DNA from: Kazachstania africana CBS 2517
Taxonomy: Eukaryota; Ascomycota; Saccharomycetes; Saccharomycetales; Saccharomycetaceae
Direction: 5' to 3'
NCBI RefSeq assembly: GCF_000304475.1
Contig: NC_018946.1
Span: 620,001 to 684,000 of the forward strand
Length of the DNA: 64,000 nucleotides
This document shows, one piece after another, positions 19,121-29,147 of this stretch (position 1 is its first letter; every line of letters begins with the position of its first letter). A program made the position numbers and the translations under genes. Below the pieces are notes generated by a model that saw nothing but the letters and a program-made list of their open reading frames with translations, was not told the origin of the DNA and did not search any database.

Positions 19121-22100
19121 ATGGTCAATGTCAGTGTCAACGATTTCAGGAAAAGGTACAATATATATTCAGAAATATTCGGTAATGAAAGGTTACACGA
19201 CACTTTCCCTGGCCAAAATACCGACGCATTCGTCAGCGATAGAATAGAGGACCTCAAACATTTGGATTCCCTTATAGACACTGAAGATATCACAAATGAT
19301 ATCATACATGCTGATCAGGAGTCCCCCAAAGTCACAATGGCAAAGGAATTCATTCTGAGCCAAAGAACTTCCATAAAAAATGTAGCTGATACTCAGAGTC
19401 TATCAAGTGCTGATAATACCTCAGTCGGTAGTCCCAAAAAACAGTCCACCATTGAGAATCCCGTCACCCACAGTAGGAGCCATAGTCAAACATCCTCCTC
19501 CTCGGCATCGACTTCTACTAGACAAAGCTCAGGTAATGCCACCATACAATCTGCATTTGCATCAAAATCTACAAATTATAGACCACCTCAGCCAAATCAA
19601 GATGTAGAATCTCAAAAAACGAAGAATAGCAACAACGGTACATTCATACCAAAGAGGAAACCTTCTTTACCTCAACTTGCCATAGCGGGATTGAAGAAGC
19701 AACCGAGTTTTTCAAGTGCTTCAAATACTCCAACTCAATCCACATCAAGAAAATCTCCATTACAAGGTTTCGGTCTCTTTTCAAGATCAAGTTCAAAGGA
19801 CTTAACAGAACATTTAAGTAATCAGGCCCCCACGGCAACTTCACCAAAACTTTCTCAAGGTGCAGCCCGTCGTAGCAGCAGTTTACTATCTTTAAATGCT
19901 TCTACATTGAAAAATTTAACATCTTCATTACAATCAAGATCATCTCATGATAATACCATCACTACTATCGCGATAAACAGTAACACTTCAAGAAAAACTT
20001 CATCTGCAGAAGCCAATTCTACACAAGCCTTCTATCGTCAATACGCTTCAACAAAAAGCTCTCAAACTTTGAATTATGCTGACTTACATGCTTCTTCTTC
20101 TCATAATAGTAACATCAATGACCCAGTTGGACTTGGTATCCAAACAAGAAGTTCATCTGCCTCTTTAGCAACAAAGAGATATACATCTGGTTCATCAACC
20201 TCTTTTTCAACTTTCCACAATAGTCATAACTTTCATACTCAATCACATCATCACAGTCGTCGTAATAGTATGACTCCTTCCACCACGCCATCATCAAAAA
20301 GAATGACTAGAACCTCTTCAAGAAAATCTGCTATATATCCAGCCTTATTGTCAAGGATAGCCACTAAATTTAAAGCCAAGATTCAATTAGGTGAATATAA
20401 GAAGGATGGTATCTTGTATCGTGATTCCTTCTCTGGTAAACATGCTGTTGACGTCATTTGTGCTATAATAAGGAATCCTGATCGTAATATCGCTCTTTTA
20501 CTGGGTAGATCCTTGGATGCACAGAAATTGTTTCATGATGTGGTTTATGAACATAGATTACGCGATTCTCCCAACGAAATTTATGAATTTACGGATAATT
20601 CAAGATTTATTGGGCCAGGAAATACTGGTCCCATGAGAATCAGCTCACAGGATCCATTATTACTGCTTTCTAACTCAAGTAAACAAAACTTGGAATATTC
20701 TGACCAATTAGTATCATCAACATCTACATCGTCACTAAGTAGTGGACAAACTTTAACTAGAGAAAATCAGCATTTAGAAGAAGAAAATAAAGAAGTCACT
20801 CCATTACACAACGTTAATGGAATATTCACCCTATTAGCTGAATGCTATTCACCAACTTGTTCCCGTGATAAGCTTTGTTACTCAATCTCATGTCCAAGAC
20901 GTCTAGAGCAACAAGCAAGATTAAACATAAAACCTAACGGTGGTCTAAAACGTAACATTTCAATGGCATTAGAAGATGATGAAGTAGAAAAGCCTTCATG
21001 GACAAGTTCGGTATCAGAATCTGTTTGGAAAAATTTATCTAAGAAGGAAATTAAAAGACAAGAAGCAATATATGAAGTGTTTACCACTGAAAAAAACTTT
21101 GTTAAATCTTTAGAAACTATAAGAGACACTTTTATGAGAACTTTATCGGAAACAAATATTATTCCTGTTGATATTCGTAAAAATTTTAATAAACACGTGT
21201 TTGCACACATTATGGATATTTATTCAGTTAATAGAAGATTTCTTGAAGTTCTTAGCGACAGACAAAAATCTTCTCCTGTTGTCCGCGGGATTGGTGATAT
21301 TTTACTAAGATTTATACCATTTTTCGAACCTTTTGTTTCATACGTTGCATCAAGACCATACGCTAAATATTTAATTGAAACACAAAGATCGGTAAACCCC
21401 TACTTTGCAAGATTTGACGATGACATGATGAATTCGTCTTTAAGACATGGTATCGACTCATTTTTATCTCAGGGTGTCTCCAGGCCCGGTCGTTATATGC
21501 TTTTAGTAAAAGAACTTATTAAATCAACAGATGAGGAAAAGGATAAAAGAGACCTCGAGTATTTGAATAAAGCAATGGATGCATTGCGTCATTTCATGAA
21601 AAGAATTGACAAAGCTAGTGGCGCTGCTCAAGATAGACATGACGTTAAATTGTTGAAACAAAAAATACTATTCAAAAATGAATACGTTAATATGGGTCTA
21701 AACGATGAAAAACGTAAAATCAAACACGAAGGTGTACTATCAAGAAAAGAATTATCCAAGGCAGATAATACAACAGCGGGTGACATCCAATTCTATTTGT
21801 TAGATAATATGTTACTGTTTTTGAAGGCAAAATCGGTCAACAAGTGGCATCAACACAAAGTCTTTCAAAGACCTATTCCATTACCATTGCTATTTGCATG
21901 TCCTTCTGAAGATATGCCTGCTTTGAGGAAATATATTGGTGGCCAACCTGATTCATCCGGTACTATTATTCAACCGGAGTATAATTACTCAAATACTCGT
22001 AACGCCATCACATTTTTATATTATGGGGCAAAACAAAGATATCAAATTACATTGTATGCCGCTCAAATTGCGACTTTACAAACACTATTAGATAAAGTTC

Positions 22101-23158
22101 GCGTTGAACAGCAAAGGATTATTAATGAAACAGATATGATAAACGTTACCAAAATTAGTGATAAATTTTTCGATTACAGTAACAAGATTAATAGCGTCAC
22201 ATCATGTGATGGTGGTAGAAAATTACTTATCGCAACTAATTCAGGCCTTTATATGAGTAATATTAAAAGGCAAGAAATTAATACTGCAAATAATAAGAAA
22301 AAACCGTCGATTTCATTTTCTATTCCTATACAATTGGTTCATAGAAGCAACATCCTGCAAATCGCTGTTCTTGATGAGTTTCAGACAATTATCCTACTTG
22401 TTGACAAAAAGTTATATTCTGTTCCATTACAACTATTACAGGCTGATAATTCAAATACGGGAACATCTTACTTCAAGAAGCATAGTAAGGAGTTAATTAA
22501 TCACGTGAATTTCTTTTCTGAAGGTGACTGTAATGGTAAAAGGTTGATTGTAACGGCACATAGTTCATCACATTCTATTAAATTTTTTGAATTAGAACAC
22601 CCACTTCTATCAAATAATATTAATAACAATACTAATAAAAAGAATATTAAAAGAAAAATTACTGAGGTCACCTTTGATTCAGAACCTGTCTCCATATCTT
22701 TCCTGAAAGCGAACTTATGTATTGGTTGTAAGAAAGGTTTCCAAATCGTGAGCATCTCTCAGAATGCTCATGAATCATTATTGGATCCGGCAGATACATC
22801 GCTAGAGTTTGCTTTAAGAGACACTCTCAAACCAATGGCAATTTATCGTGTCGGCAATATGTTTTTGTTGTGTTACGCTGAATTTGCCTTTTTTGTAAAT
22901 AACCAAGGGTGGAGAAAGAAAGAATCACATATTATTCATTGGGAAGGGGAACCTCAAAAGTTTGCCATTTGGTATCCCTATATATTGGCTTTCGACTCTA
23001 ATTTTATTGAAATTAGAAAGATTGATACTGGTGAATTAGTTAGATGCATATTAGGAGATAAGATAAGACTGCTGCAAACAAACACTCAAGAGGTTTTGTA
23101 CGCTTATGAAGACTCAAGAGGCTATGACACGGTAGCTTCGTTAGACTTTTGGGGCTAA
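19121..23158 (+). CDS. ROM2: Rho1 guanine-nucleotide exchange factor
   Basis: The protein has 1345 residues (S. cerevisiae Rom2 has 1356, Rom1 has 1155). A long Ser/Thr/Asn-rich N-terminus is followed by a DEP domain at about 405-485, a RhoGEF (DH) domain at about 640-835, a PH domain at about 865-1000, and a C-terminal CNH (citron-homology) domain from about 1010 to 1325. It activates Rho1 at the plasma membrane by GDP release, feeding glucan synthesis and the Pkc1 cell-integrity pathway. Adjacent divergent ARC18 and following VID22 match chromosome XII order in S. cerevisiae, supporting ROM2 over its ohnologue ROM1. The frame is intact. Confidence 0.93.
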   Translation: MVNVSVNDFRKRYNIYSEIFGNERLHDTFPGQNTDAFVSDRIEDLKHLDSLIDTEDITNDIIHADQESPKVTMAKEFILSQRTSIKNVADTQSLSSADNTSVGSPKKQSTIENPVTHSRSHSQTSSSSASTSTRQSSGNATIQSAFASKSTNYRPPQPNQDVESQKTKNSNNGTFIPKRKPSLPQLAIAGLKKQPSFSSASNTPTQSTSRKSPLQGFGLFSRSSSKDLTEHLSNQAPTATSPKLSQGAARRSSSLLSLNASTLKNLTSSLQSRSSHDNTITTIAINSNTSRKTSSAEANSTQAFYRQYASTKSSQTLNYADLHASSSHNSNINDPVGLGIQTRSSSASLATKRYTSGSSTSFSTFHNSHNFHTQSHHHSRRNSMTPSTTPSSKRMTRTSSRKSAIYPALLSRIATKFKAKIQLGEYKKDGILYRDSFSGKHAVDVICAIIRNPDRNIALLLGRSLDAQKLFHDVVYEHRLRDSPNEIYEFTDNSRFIGPGNTGPMRISSQDPLLLLSNSSKQNLEYSDQLVSSTSTSSLSSGQTLTRENQHLEEENKEVTPLHNVNGIFTLLAECYSPTCSRDKLCYSISCPRRLEQQARLNIKPNGGLKRNISMALEDDEVEKPSWTSSVSESVWKNLSKKEIKRQEAIYEVFTTEKNFVKSLETIRDTFMRTLSETNIIPVDIRKNFNKHVFAHIMDIYSVNRRFLEVLSDRQKSSPVVRGIGDILLRFIPFFEPFVSYVASRPYAKYLIETQRSVNPYFARFDDDMMNSSLRHGIDSFLSQGVSRPGRYMLLVKELIKSTDEEKDKRDLEYLNKAMDALRHFMKRIDKASGAAQDRHDVKLLKQKILFKNEYVNMGLNDEKRKIKHEGVLSRKELSKADNTTAGDIQFYLLDNMLLFLKAKSVNKWHQHKVFQRPIPLPLLFACPSEDMPALRKYIGGQPDSSGTIIQPEYNYSNTRNAITFLYYGAKQRYQITLYAAQIATLQTLLDKVRVEQQRIINETDMINVTKISDKFFDYSNKINSVTSCDGGRKLLIATNSGLYMSNIKRQEINTANNKKKPSISFSIPIQLVHRSNILQIAVLDEFQTIILLVDKKLYSVPLQLLQADNSNTGTSYFKKHSKELINHVNFFSEGDCNGKRLIVTAHSSSHSIKFFELEHPLLSNNINNNTNKKNIKRKITEVTFDSEPVSISFLKANLCIGCKKGFQIVSISQNAHESLLDPADTSLEFALRDTLKPMAIYRVGNMFLLCYAEFAFFVNNQGWRKKESHIIHWEGEPQKFAIWYPYILAFDSNFIEIRKIDTGELVRCILGDKIRLLQTNTQEVLYAYEDSRGYDTVASLDFWG

Positions 23159-23265
23159 TACACTTTACATACGTATATATTTATATCTATGTATACACAT
23201 TTACACGCTTAATATTAATGAACAATACAGCAACGCTTAATACTATTGATGTTGCGGTCACCTAC

Positions 23266-26073
23266 TTAGGAGCGATATTTGCAAATAGAGTTTAGACTAT
23301 CACGTTCGAAATCAATTTTATTGATATTGAACTGCCCGTTAAAAATTCGTAATTTTATGATTTCGCTAAACAGCTCATTACCATTAGAAGGTTCATACTG
23401 GTTTAAGAAAAGGAACTGAGATTTCAGTGAGGAGGCAGACAGAGTTTGGATATATTTCAGCACAAAACTGAAAATAATTGAATTGTTATTGTCCTTCTCT
23501 AAAAATTTGAATTGTTGAAGGAAAACATTACTTGCGGGAATATGGATGTAAATGAGCTCATCAATTGAGTTTAGGATTTTACCAGTTTTGGAGTTGAAGA
23601 ACTTACCAGAATTTTCTTTATATTTAAGAACCTGATTTTGGTCTACAACTGCTCTCAGTATATTTGGATAATTCAGGTTTACTGAATTCAAATATTCTGT
23701 GGTAGAAATGTTGATTTCATTTAGTAGAAACTTCCTCATCTCATTTATACCAGGATGCCCAGGATCTTCTTCCTCGCCAGATTCAGACCTATTAGAATCA
23801 GAGAGTGCTATAGCATCATATTTATCCATACCTTGTTTATTATCATATGTTCTTTTATCAGGGTTGCTGATGTGCTCTTCTATTAATACATGGGGCTCCG
23901 AGTGCAAATTGATGAACTTTTCGAACACTTGTAATGTCATTTTATTTATTTTTTCAGTGACTTCTTGAAGCGCTACAGTTTGATATGTCCTCCTTACCAG
24001 TTGTTTTTCGTACAATGTAGTAGGACAGTAGAATAACGCCAGTCTGTAATCTTCGTCATTAACAATATTCTTCTTTAAAAGTTGAATATCTTTTAAAAAT
24101 GCTTCAAAGGGTTTTCCATATTTGTCAATCAGTTTTAGATCCTTTGATTTCATAATATTGTTGATATACGTTTCGATTGAAACCAAAATAAGTAACACAA
24201 ATTGGAAGTTTGGTATAGGCGATACCAAGAAAGCTACCAGCTGATTGATTGAGGATAAAAATTCTTCATAAATCTCAACTATATCGTAATCTAGGCTGGT
24301 AAACTTCTCGTAATGTAGGTAACCTTCTAATTTTTCGACCACTTGTCTGAATTTAAGGAATTGACGTAAAAAGCTTGGTGAAGTTGAAGGAAAGTTTTTA
24401 TTAAATGGTCTAGTTGCATTTTTATTGAATGGGATCTTTAGTACCTTACACGAGCTCATGAATTTTTCATATAGATCACGATCGTTGAGTAATTCCCTAT
24501 AAAATGAGTTGATTTTTCCGAATATTGAAGAACTGATATTGACATGAGTTAAGTTTATCAAATAATCAATTTTATTCTTCTCCTTGCCATTGATAGCAAA
24601 CTGATTTGAACTAATGGCCCCAGATCCCTCAGTATCATGATGTCCATAGAAGGGACCCACTGAATTTACCAGCACATTAGTAATACACCTGCGAAAAGCT
24701 ACCTTACTTGATTTCGCCATGTACGCAGAGTTCATCGAAGATTCTACATCCGATGTAAATAAATTGTTGGCTAGAGTAACTGATATTCCTGGAGAAATCA
24801 TATTTCCCTTTCCGAAGAGGGCCTCGCTTAATTTAGACTCTATAAACTTTTCAATTGAATTTTCATGAGTGCTCACAACAGAATTTAGTTTATGAATTGA
24901 GATTGGTAATACTTTATTGGAATTTGACTCTGAGTCATGAAATTGAACTGAGGTAACTAATAAATCCTTTCCATAGATCGCTTGGTTGGCTGTAAAAAGG
25001 TTAGATTTGAATAACTTCAAAAAAAGTTCCTTCATTTCAGTCATTAATAACTCGTTTTCGTGCATTTTTTGCCAGTCACCTACAGTATCCCCATACTTAC
25101 CCAAATCCAATTTTAGTGGAAACGAAAGATTGCTGTTCCTGAGTTCATCGTTGACCATCCTTGTAATAGATTTTGTAAGAGATCTTATAGTCTTTTCAAT
25201 AACATTTCTTGAAGGGGGCTCATTTTTCTGAATATTATCTTTAATTAGTAATTGAAACATTGGATTAAATGAAAACGACAATGGTAGGTTTTCATTTACA
25301 ATCAGTGAGGTAAAGAGTAATTCTTTTGAAATTTTCTCAGTTTGAGTACTGTTGCTGTCATGTTCATCATCATTGTTTCCTCTTTTTATTGTACCTACTA
25401 CATCTTTCCTTAAATCTGCCAAGCCATCTCCATATAGCACTTTATCATCATGAATATCTTGGAGGAAGTTAAGATGACCCACGGGACCAGTTGTCTTTCT
25501 CCTTTGGAAAATGAAATAGCTCTCTAGATTATCAATTGGAGAGAGAATTAATTTCCGCCCATTTCTTTTCTGAATTTTATAGGGTAGTTTAGTACTATTT
25601 GTGCTATAATAATTAGATGTTACCGTCTTATTATGCACCGATTCAAGATGCCATTTATATTTTTTCATGTTTGTATTGGAAACGTTTACTGAATCCTTTC
25701 TATTTATGATTTCACCACAATGCTTACATTTAAGACGTTTCAAAGATTTATTTAATGACAAATAGTGCGTCCATACAGTAGAATGACTACTACTTAATAA
25801 ATAGATTGGGAGCCATTTTTTCCCACCTTCAATTATCATTTCTATATTATTTTCCGAGCCGTCTTGAACAGTACTATGAGGGATTGCCGGATCAGCATTG
25901 AGTTCTGTAATTTCTATGTTTCCACTGGAAAACAACATATCTCCATTGTGATTATCTTGTAACAAACTGTCGTCATTGTTAGACCCTTCATGGTCGCCTA
26001 ATCCCCGATCTAACACGGTAGCTCGAGGAGTAGTGTTCTGTAGACTACCTCCAGCACTAGTATCAGGATCCAT
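23266..26073 (-). CDS. VID22: BED-type zinc-finger DNA-binding protein, Vid22/Env11 family
   Basis: The protein has 935 residues from ATG 26073; the frame extends upstream only from a non-ATG codon. A BED-like finger lies near residues 110-165 (W-x-HYLSL...LKCKHCGEIINRKDS...WHLESVHN, with the CxxC...HxxxxH spacing of BED fingers). The rest resembles the transposase-derived body of Vid22/Env11 proteins, and an acidic segment (ESGEEEDPG) follows near 800. S. cerevisiae Vid22 binds DNA together with Tbf1 as a chromatin insulator and at snoRNA promoters, and has also been linked to FBPase degradation. The convergent ROM2 neighbour supports VID22 or its ohnologue ENV11 (YGR071C next to ROM1). Confidence 0.8.
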   Translation of the reverse strand: MDPDTSAGGSLQNTTPRATVLDRGLGDHEGSNNDDSLLQDNHNGDMLFSSGNIEITELNADPAIPHSTVQDGSENNIEMIIEGGKKWLPIYLLSSSHSTVWTHYLSLNKSLKRLKCKHCGEIINRKDSVNVSNTNMKKYKWHLESVHNKTVTSNYYSTNSTKLPYKIQKRNGRKLILSPIDNLESYFIFQRRKTTGPVGHLNFLQDIHDDKVLYGDGLADLRKDVVGTIKRGNNDDEHDSNSTQTEKISKELLFTSLIVNENLPLSFSFNPMFQLLIKDNIQKNEPPSRNVIEKTIRSLTKSITRMVNDELRNSNLSFPLKLDLGKYGDTVGDWQKMHENELLMTEMKELFLKLFKSNLFTANQAIYGKDLLVTSVQFHDSESNSNKVLPISIHKLNSVVSTHENSIEKFIESKLSEALFGKGNMISPGISVTLANNLFTSDVESSMNSAYMAKSSKVAFRRCITNVLVNSVGPFYGHHDTEGSGAISSNQFAINGKEKNKIDYLINLTHVNISSSIFGKINSFYRELLNDRDLYEKFMSSCKVLKIPFNKNATRPFNKNFPSTSPSFLRQFLKFRQVVEKLEGYLHYEKFTSLDYDIVEIYEEFLSSINQLVAFLVSPIPNFQFVLLILVSIETYINNIMKSKDLKLIDKYGKPFEAFLKDIQLLKKNIVNDEDYRLALFYCPTTLYEKQLVRRTYQTVALQEVTEKINKMTLQVFEKFINLHSEPHVLIEEHISNPDKRTYDNKQGMDKYDAIALSDSNRSESGEEEDPGHPGINEMRKFLLNEINISTTEYLNSVNLNYPNILRAVVDQNQVLKYKENSGKFFNSKTGKILNSIDELIYIHIPASNVFLQQFKFLEKDNNNSIIFSFVLKYIQTLSASSLKSQFLFLNQYEPSNGNELFSEIIKLRIFNGQFNINKIDFERDSLNSICKYRS

Positions 26074-26829
26074 ATTTGCGTAGTTGGTAAGGTCCGTATC
26101 GGTGAATATATTGATCCTCTTGCACTTCAATTTTTCAATGTCAACAAACAAAATATCACATTATCGCCGTTGATTACTTTTCATGAACTCATGGGAAACC
26201 TCCGTCACGTGATCCAATAAAGCAAAGATAAAAAAAAAAAATTTGGGCGGCTAATTTGTATGGAGGCATTTCAAAAACAGCAACAATCAGCTTTAATAGA
26301 GGGAAGAGTGTCTCGCCCTCCAGCTGTATTGGTTCCAGCACGTAGTAGAAACCTCTATCTTAGGCTATTTCACCGGATTCTCTGGTACTTGCGGTAGTAA
26401 TGAAAAAAGTATCTTCTATCGGGGAGAAAACAAACTGTCATTAAATTTCAAAGTTGGTCTCCGCGAGTCATAAAGATACCCATTTAATATATATAGTAGC
26501 GTCACATACGCATAGAGTACCACACCAAAAACATAAATGTTATCAATGAAACCACATCCGTAGTACTACAGTGCTGGACTATCCGGAAAACCCCATCTTA
26601 AATGTGGTCACATCCCCTTGAGTGGTCAACGCCAGCTTGGATGCTTGTATGCCTATATTTGTTTTATAGTCGCCCGTCGCCACGTTTTAAAGGTGGTCGA
26701 TTCTCGTGTTTCCCCTTTTAAAACACTACTTATATAAGAGAAAACAGTGCTTGAACATTCACATCCTCTTGGCTAATCGTATTCTTTCCTATACATAAAA
26801 TCATGTAGCTAATATTTTTTGCGATTGGA
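26074..26829. promoter_or_regulatory. Divergent promoter region VID22-KNH1 and synteny junction
   Basis: No gene is supported. GTCACGTGAT (Cbf1-type) lies at 26204-26213, followed by an A-run; CCCCT-type stress elements lie near 26613 and 26713. Genes to the left belong to the YLR37x/YGR07x block and genes to the right to the YDL049C-YDL074C block, so this is an evolutionary breakpoint relative to S. cerevisiae. Confidence 0.5.
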
Positions 26830-27636
26830 ATGATTCTTTGTATGTTTTTATGGATTTTCACCATTCTACCAGTCATATCATCTACTGATATAGAGATACT
26901 ATCGCCTACCTTAAATACGAAATATCTCTTAAAAAGTAATAATAACTTCGAAATCCCAATACATTGGGATTTTCGAAATGACGAAGTCCCAAGAAGTATG
27001 ACGTTAAAATTATGCAAAGGCTCTAATACAAATATACAAGTAATTTATAATATTGCTAGCTTAATAAAAGCTGAAAAATCTCAGTTGCTAGCCATTATAC
27101 CCTCAGACCAAATTGGGATAAATGATATTTACTTCATACAATTTTATTTAGAGTATCCCTTTGGTTATATGATCAAATATTCTCCGAGATTCAAGTTACT
27201 ATCTAGGGCCAACATCGAACTGATTATCAGTACTACTTTGGTTCCGAATGCAGAAACCAAGACAACAGCAAATGTCCCAGCTACAACGACTTCCAGTACT
27301 ACTACTAGTTCTTCCTCAAGTGAAATTACGGGGGACACGCGTTATACTGAGCAGACGGGCTTGACTAGATATGCCCCAATGCAATTCCAACCACAGACAA
27401 AATGTAATCCGAGGGCTACTTGGACAAAACAGTATCCTAAAAGTAGTAAAATAACATTTTATTCGACATTTAGGAGTTACATCGATCATAGCACTACAAT
27501 CACACCATCATGGTCATACTCAATTCGTAGAGACGTTAATCATGTTTCAAGGGCAAGGATGCCAATAAAAAATGGTGGCTGGTATAATCCTACCATAAGG
27601 ACAAAAAAAGTGTCAAGAAGAAAAATAAATAATTAG
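26830..27636 (+). CDS. KNH1: Kre9/Knh1-family secreted protein for beta-1,6-glucan assembly
   Basis: The protein has 268 residues, equal to S. cerevisiae Knh1. A signal peptide occupies about 1-18 (LCMFLWIFTILPVISS). An Ig-like Kre9 N-terminal domain follows (DIEILSPTLNTKY...), then a Ser/Thr-rich O-mannosylation stretch near 150-170. The conserved Kre9 C-terminal block begins ATWTKQYPKSSK and includes TTITPSWSYSI near residues 222-232. It acts in the secretory pathway and cell surface and is needed for beta-1,6-glucan. KRE9 and KNH1 are ohnologues; LHP1 next door (YDL051W) marks this as KNH1 (YDL049C). Confidence 0.92.
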   Translation: MILCMFLWIFTILPVISSTDIEILSPTLNTKYLLKSNNNFEIPIHWDFRNDEVPRSMTLKLCKGSNTNIQVIYNIASLIKAEKSQLLAIIPSDQIGINDIYFIQFYLEYPFGYMIKYSPRFKLLSRANIELIISTTLVPNAETKTTANVPATTTSSTTTSSSSSEITGDTRYTEQTGLTRYAPMQFQPQTKCNPRATWTKQYPKSSKITFYSTFRSYIDHSTTITPSWSYSIRRDVNHVSRARMPIKNGGWYNPTIRTKKVSRRKINN

Positions 27637-27694
27637 AATTTTATTTTTACTTTTTATAAGTATATGTGCGTAGCACTGTTAATTTAATGTTTTT

Positions 27695-28426
27695 TTATAT
27701 GACAGCACTTTCATCTTCGTTATCATCTTTCTTTTCGTCATTTGACTCTTGCGTCAATTTTGGCATATTTTTTCTATGACCACTGAAGGATCTTGACCTT
27801 TGACCACTACCACTGAAATTTTTAGCTTTGGTGGCTTGCTTTTGTAATTCAAAATCCTTTTTCTTTACTAAAGATAATTTTTTCTCTTCAAAAGTCAATG
27901 GATCAGCTTCTGGATATTTATCATAAAAAGCGTTACAATCTTCAACGCTTTTAAAATCAATGATAACGTCACCATTAAATTTCTTACCACGTTCTCTCCT
28001 TAATCTAACTTGGGTAATAGATCCAGAACTGACATCGTCAAACCATTTCTCTAAAATTTCTTGCATATTTTCCTTATCAGTTGGGAATCCCATGACAATA
28101 ATTTTTTTCAAATTTTGCAAATCTTTATCAATAACTAATGCTTCACGTCTCTTGACATTTTCACCATCTTCTGAAACCATCAAGATTTTGGACTCCTTCA
28201 AAACTTCCACAACAGTTTCCACTGGTCTGTACTTCTTCATTCTGTTGAATGTAACGATTGTACTAATTGGTACCCAGCCATTATTCTTGTTCACAATGGA
28301 ACGTAAAAACTTGTCATATGGTAAGTTAAACTCAGAGAAATAGAATTCTACTTGTTTCAAACATTCACGACGTGTTTCAGGTGTGAATTCGATGTTTTGG
28401 AACGAGTTACGTCTACTGCTCGACAT
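27695..28426 (-). CDS. LHP1: La protein, RNA-binding chaperone of Pol III transcripts
   Basis: The protein has 243 residues from ATG 28426 (MSSSRRNSFQNIEF); upstream in-frame sequence lacks an ATG. A La motif occupies about 12-95 (CLKQVEFYFSEFNLPYDKFL, GWVPISTIVTFNRMKKYRP) and an RRM about 110-200. The basic tail has KNFSGSGQRSRSFSGH and an acidic end. Lhp1 binds the 3' UUU-OH ends of tRNA precursors, U6 and other Pol III RNAs in the nucleus. It is convergent with KNH1, as in S. cerevisiae. Confidence 0.95.
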   Translation of the reverse strand: MSSSRRNSFQNIEFTPETRRECLKQVEFYFSEFNLPYDKFLRSIVNKNNGWVPISTIVTFNRMKKYRPVETVVEVLKESKILMVSEDGENVKRREALVIDKDLQNLKKIIVMGFPTDKENMQEILEKWFDDVSSGSITQVRLRRERGKKFNGDVIIDFKSVEDCNAFYDKYPEADPLTFEEKKLSLVKKKDFELQKQATKAKNFSGSGQRSRSFSGHRKNMPKLTQESNDEKKDDNEDESAVI

Positions 28427-29147
28427 GATTTCCTTGTATAATTGGCTTCGATGAGGTTGAAATTTCTGCACATGAAGAATTTTTTTTTTTTCACTGAACG
28501 TCGTTATATATTGGAACTGATCGCGCTGTGCAAAGAGCAGTCAAACAACAAGTTTATATTTTTTTTTCTCAGTGAGGGTTGAAGTGACTTTAAAACTTGG
28601 CACTTCTTCTGATCTGCAGCGTTGTGTGCCTGTCTGTTTGACCAGCAGATGAAGATATTCATTGAAAGGGCAAAAAAGACTGTCAAAAGATCTTACTGGC
28701 GCCTTTTGAACCGTTCTTGTCAGGTTGCGTTTCAGAAACGGATCGAAAACATATATCTATAGCTGCCACCACTTTATTATCCATTGTACCAACACGTATT
28801 CTCAATCTTTATTTGATTGTACCGATGGTATACTGATATCATTTCTGTTCGCATACGCATTCTCTGTTCTCGATTCAACTAATTCCACAAACAGTTCTGC
28901 AATACATATCTAAAACTGACATTAACAGTGTAGAATACTCTCCTTTCAGCTTAACAGTCCACATGCCTTTGCGTATACGTTGCTATGGGACTCGTCGATT
29001 TGGTTAGTGCAGCACCCATGCACCGCATATTATAAGTTGCTTTTTTTGAAATTTGTTGAAAAGTTCGAAGTTTAGAAGAGAGATCACCATATGGGAAAGT
29101 AAGGTAGTTGACACATTTACTAATTTCAGGAAGTCTAACACCAAAAA
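28427..29147. promoter_or_regulatory. Divergent promoter region LHP1-SLC1
   Basis: No gene is supported in this 720 bp. T-runs near 28483 and 28560 lie just upstream of LHP1. I see no recognisable RNA gene. Confidence 0.4.
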
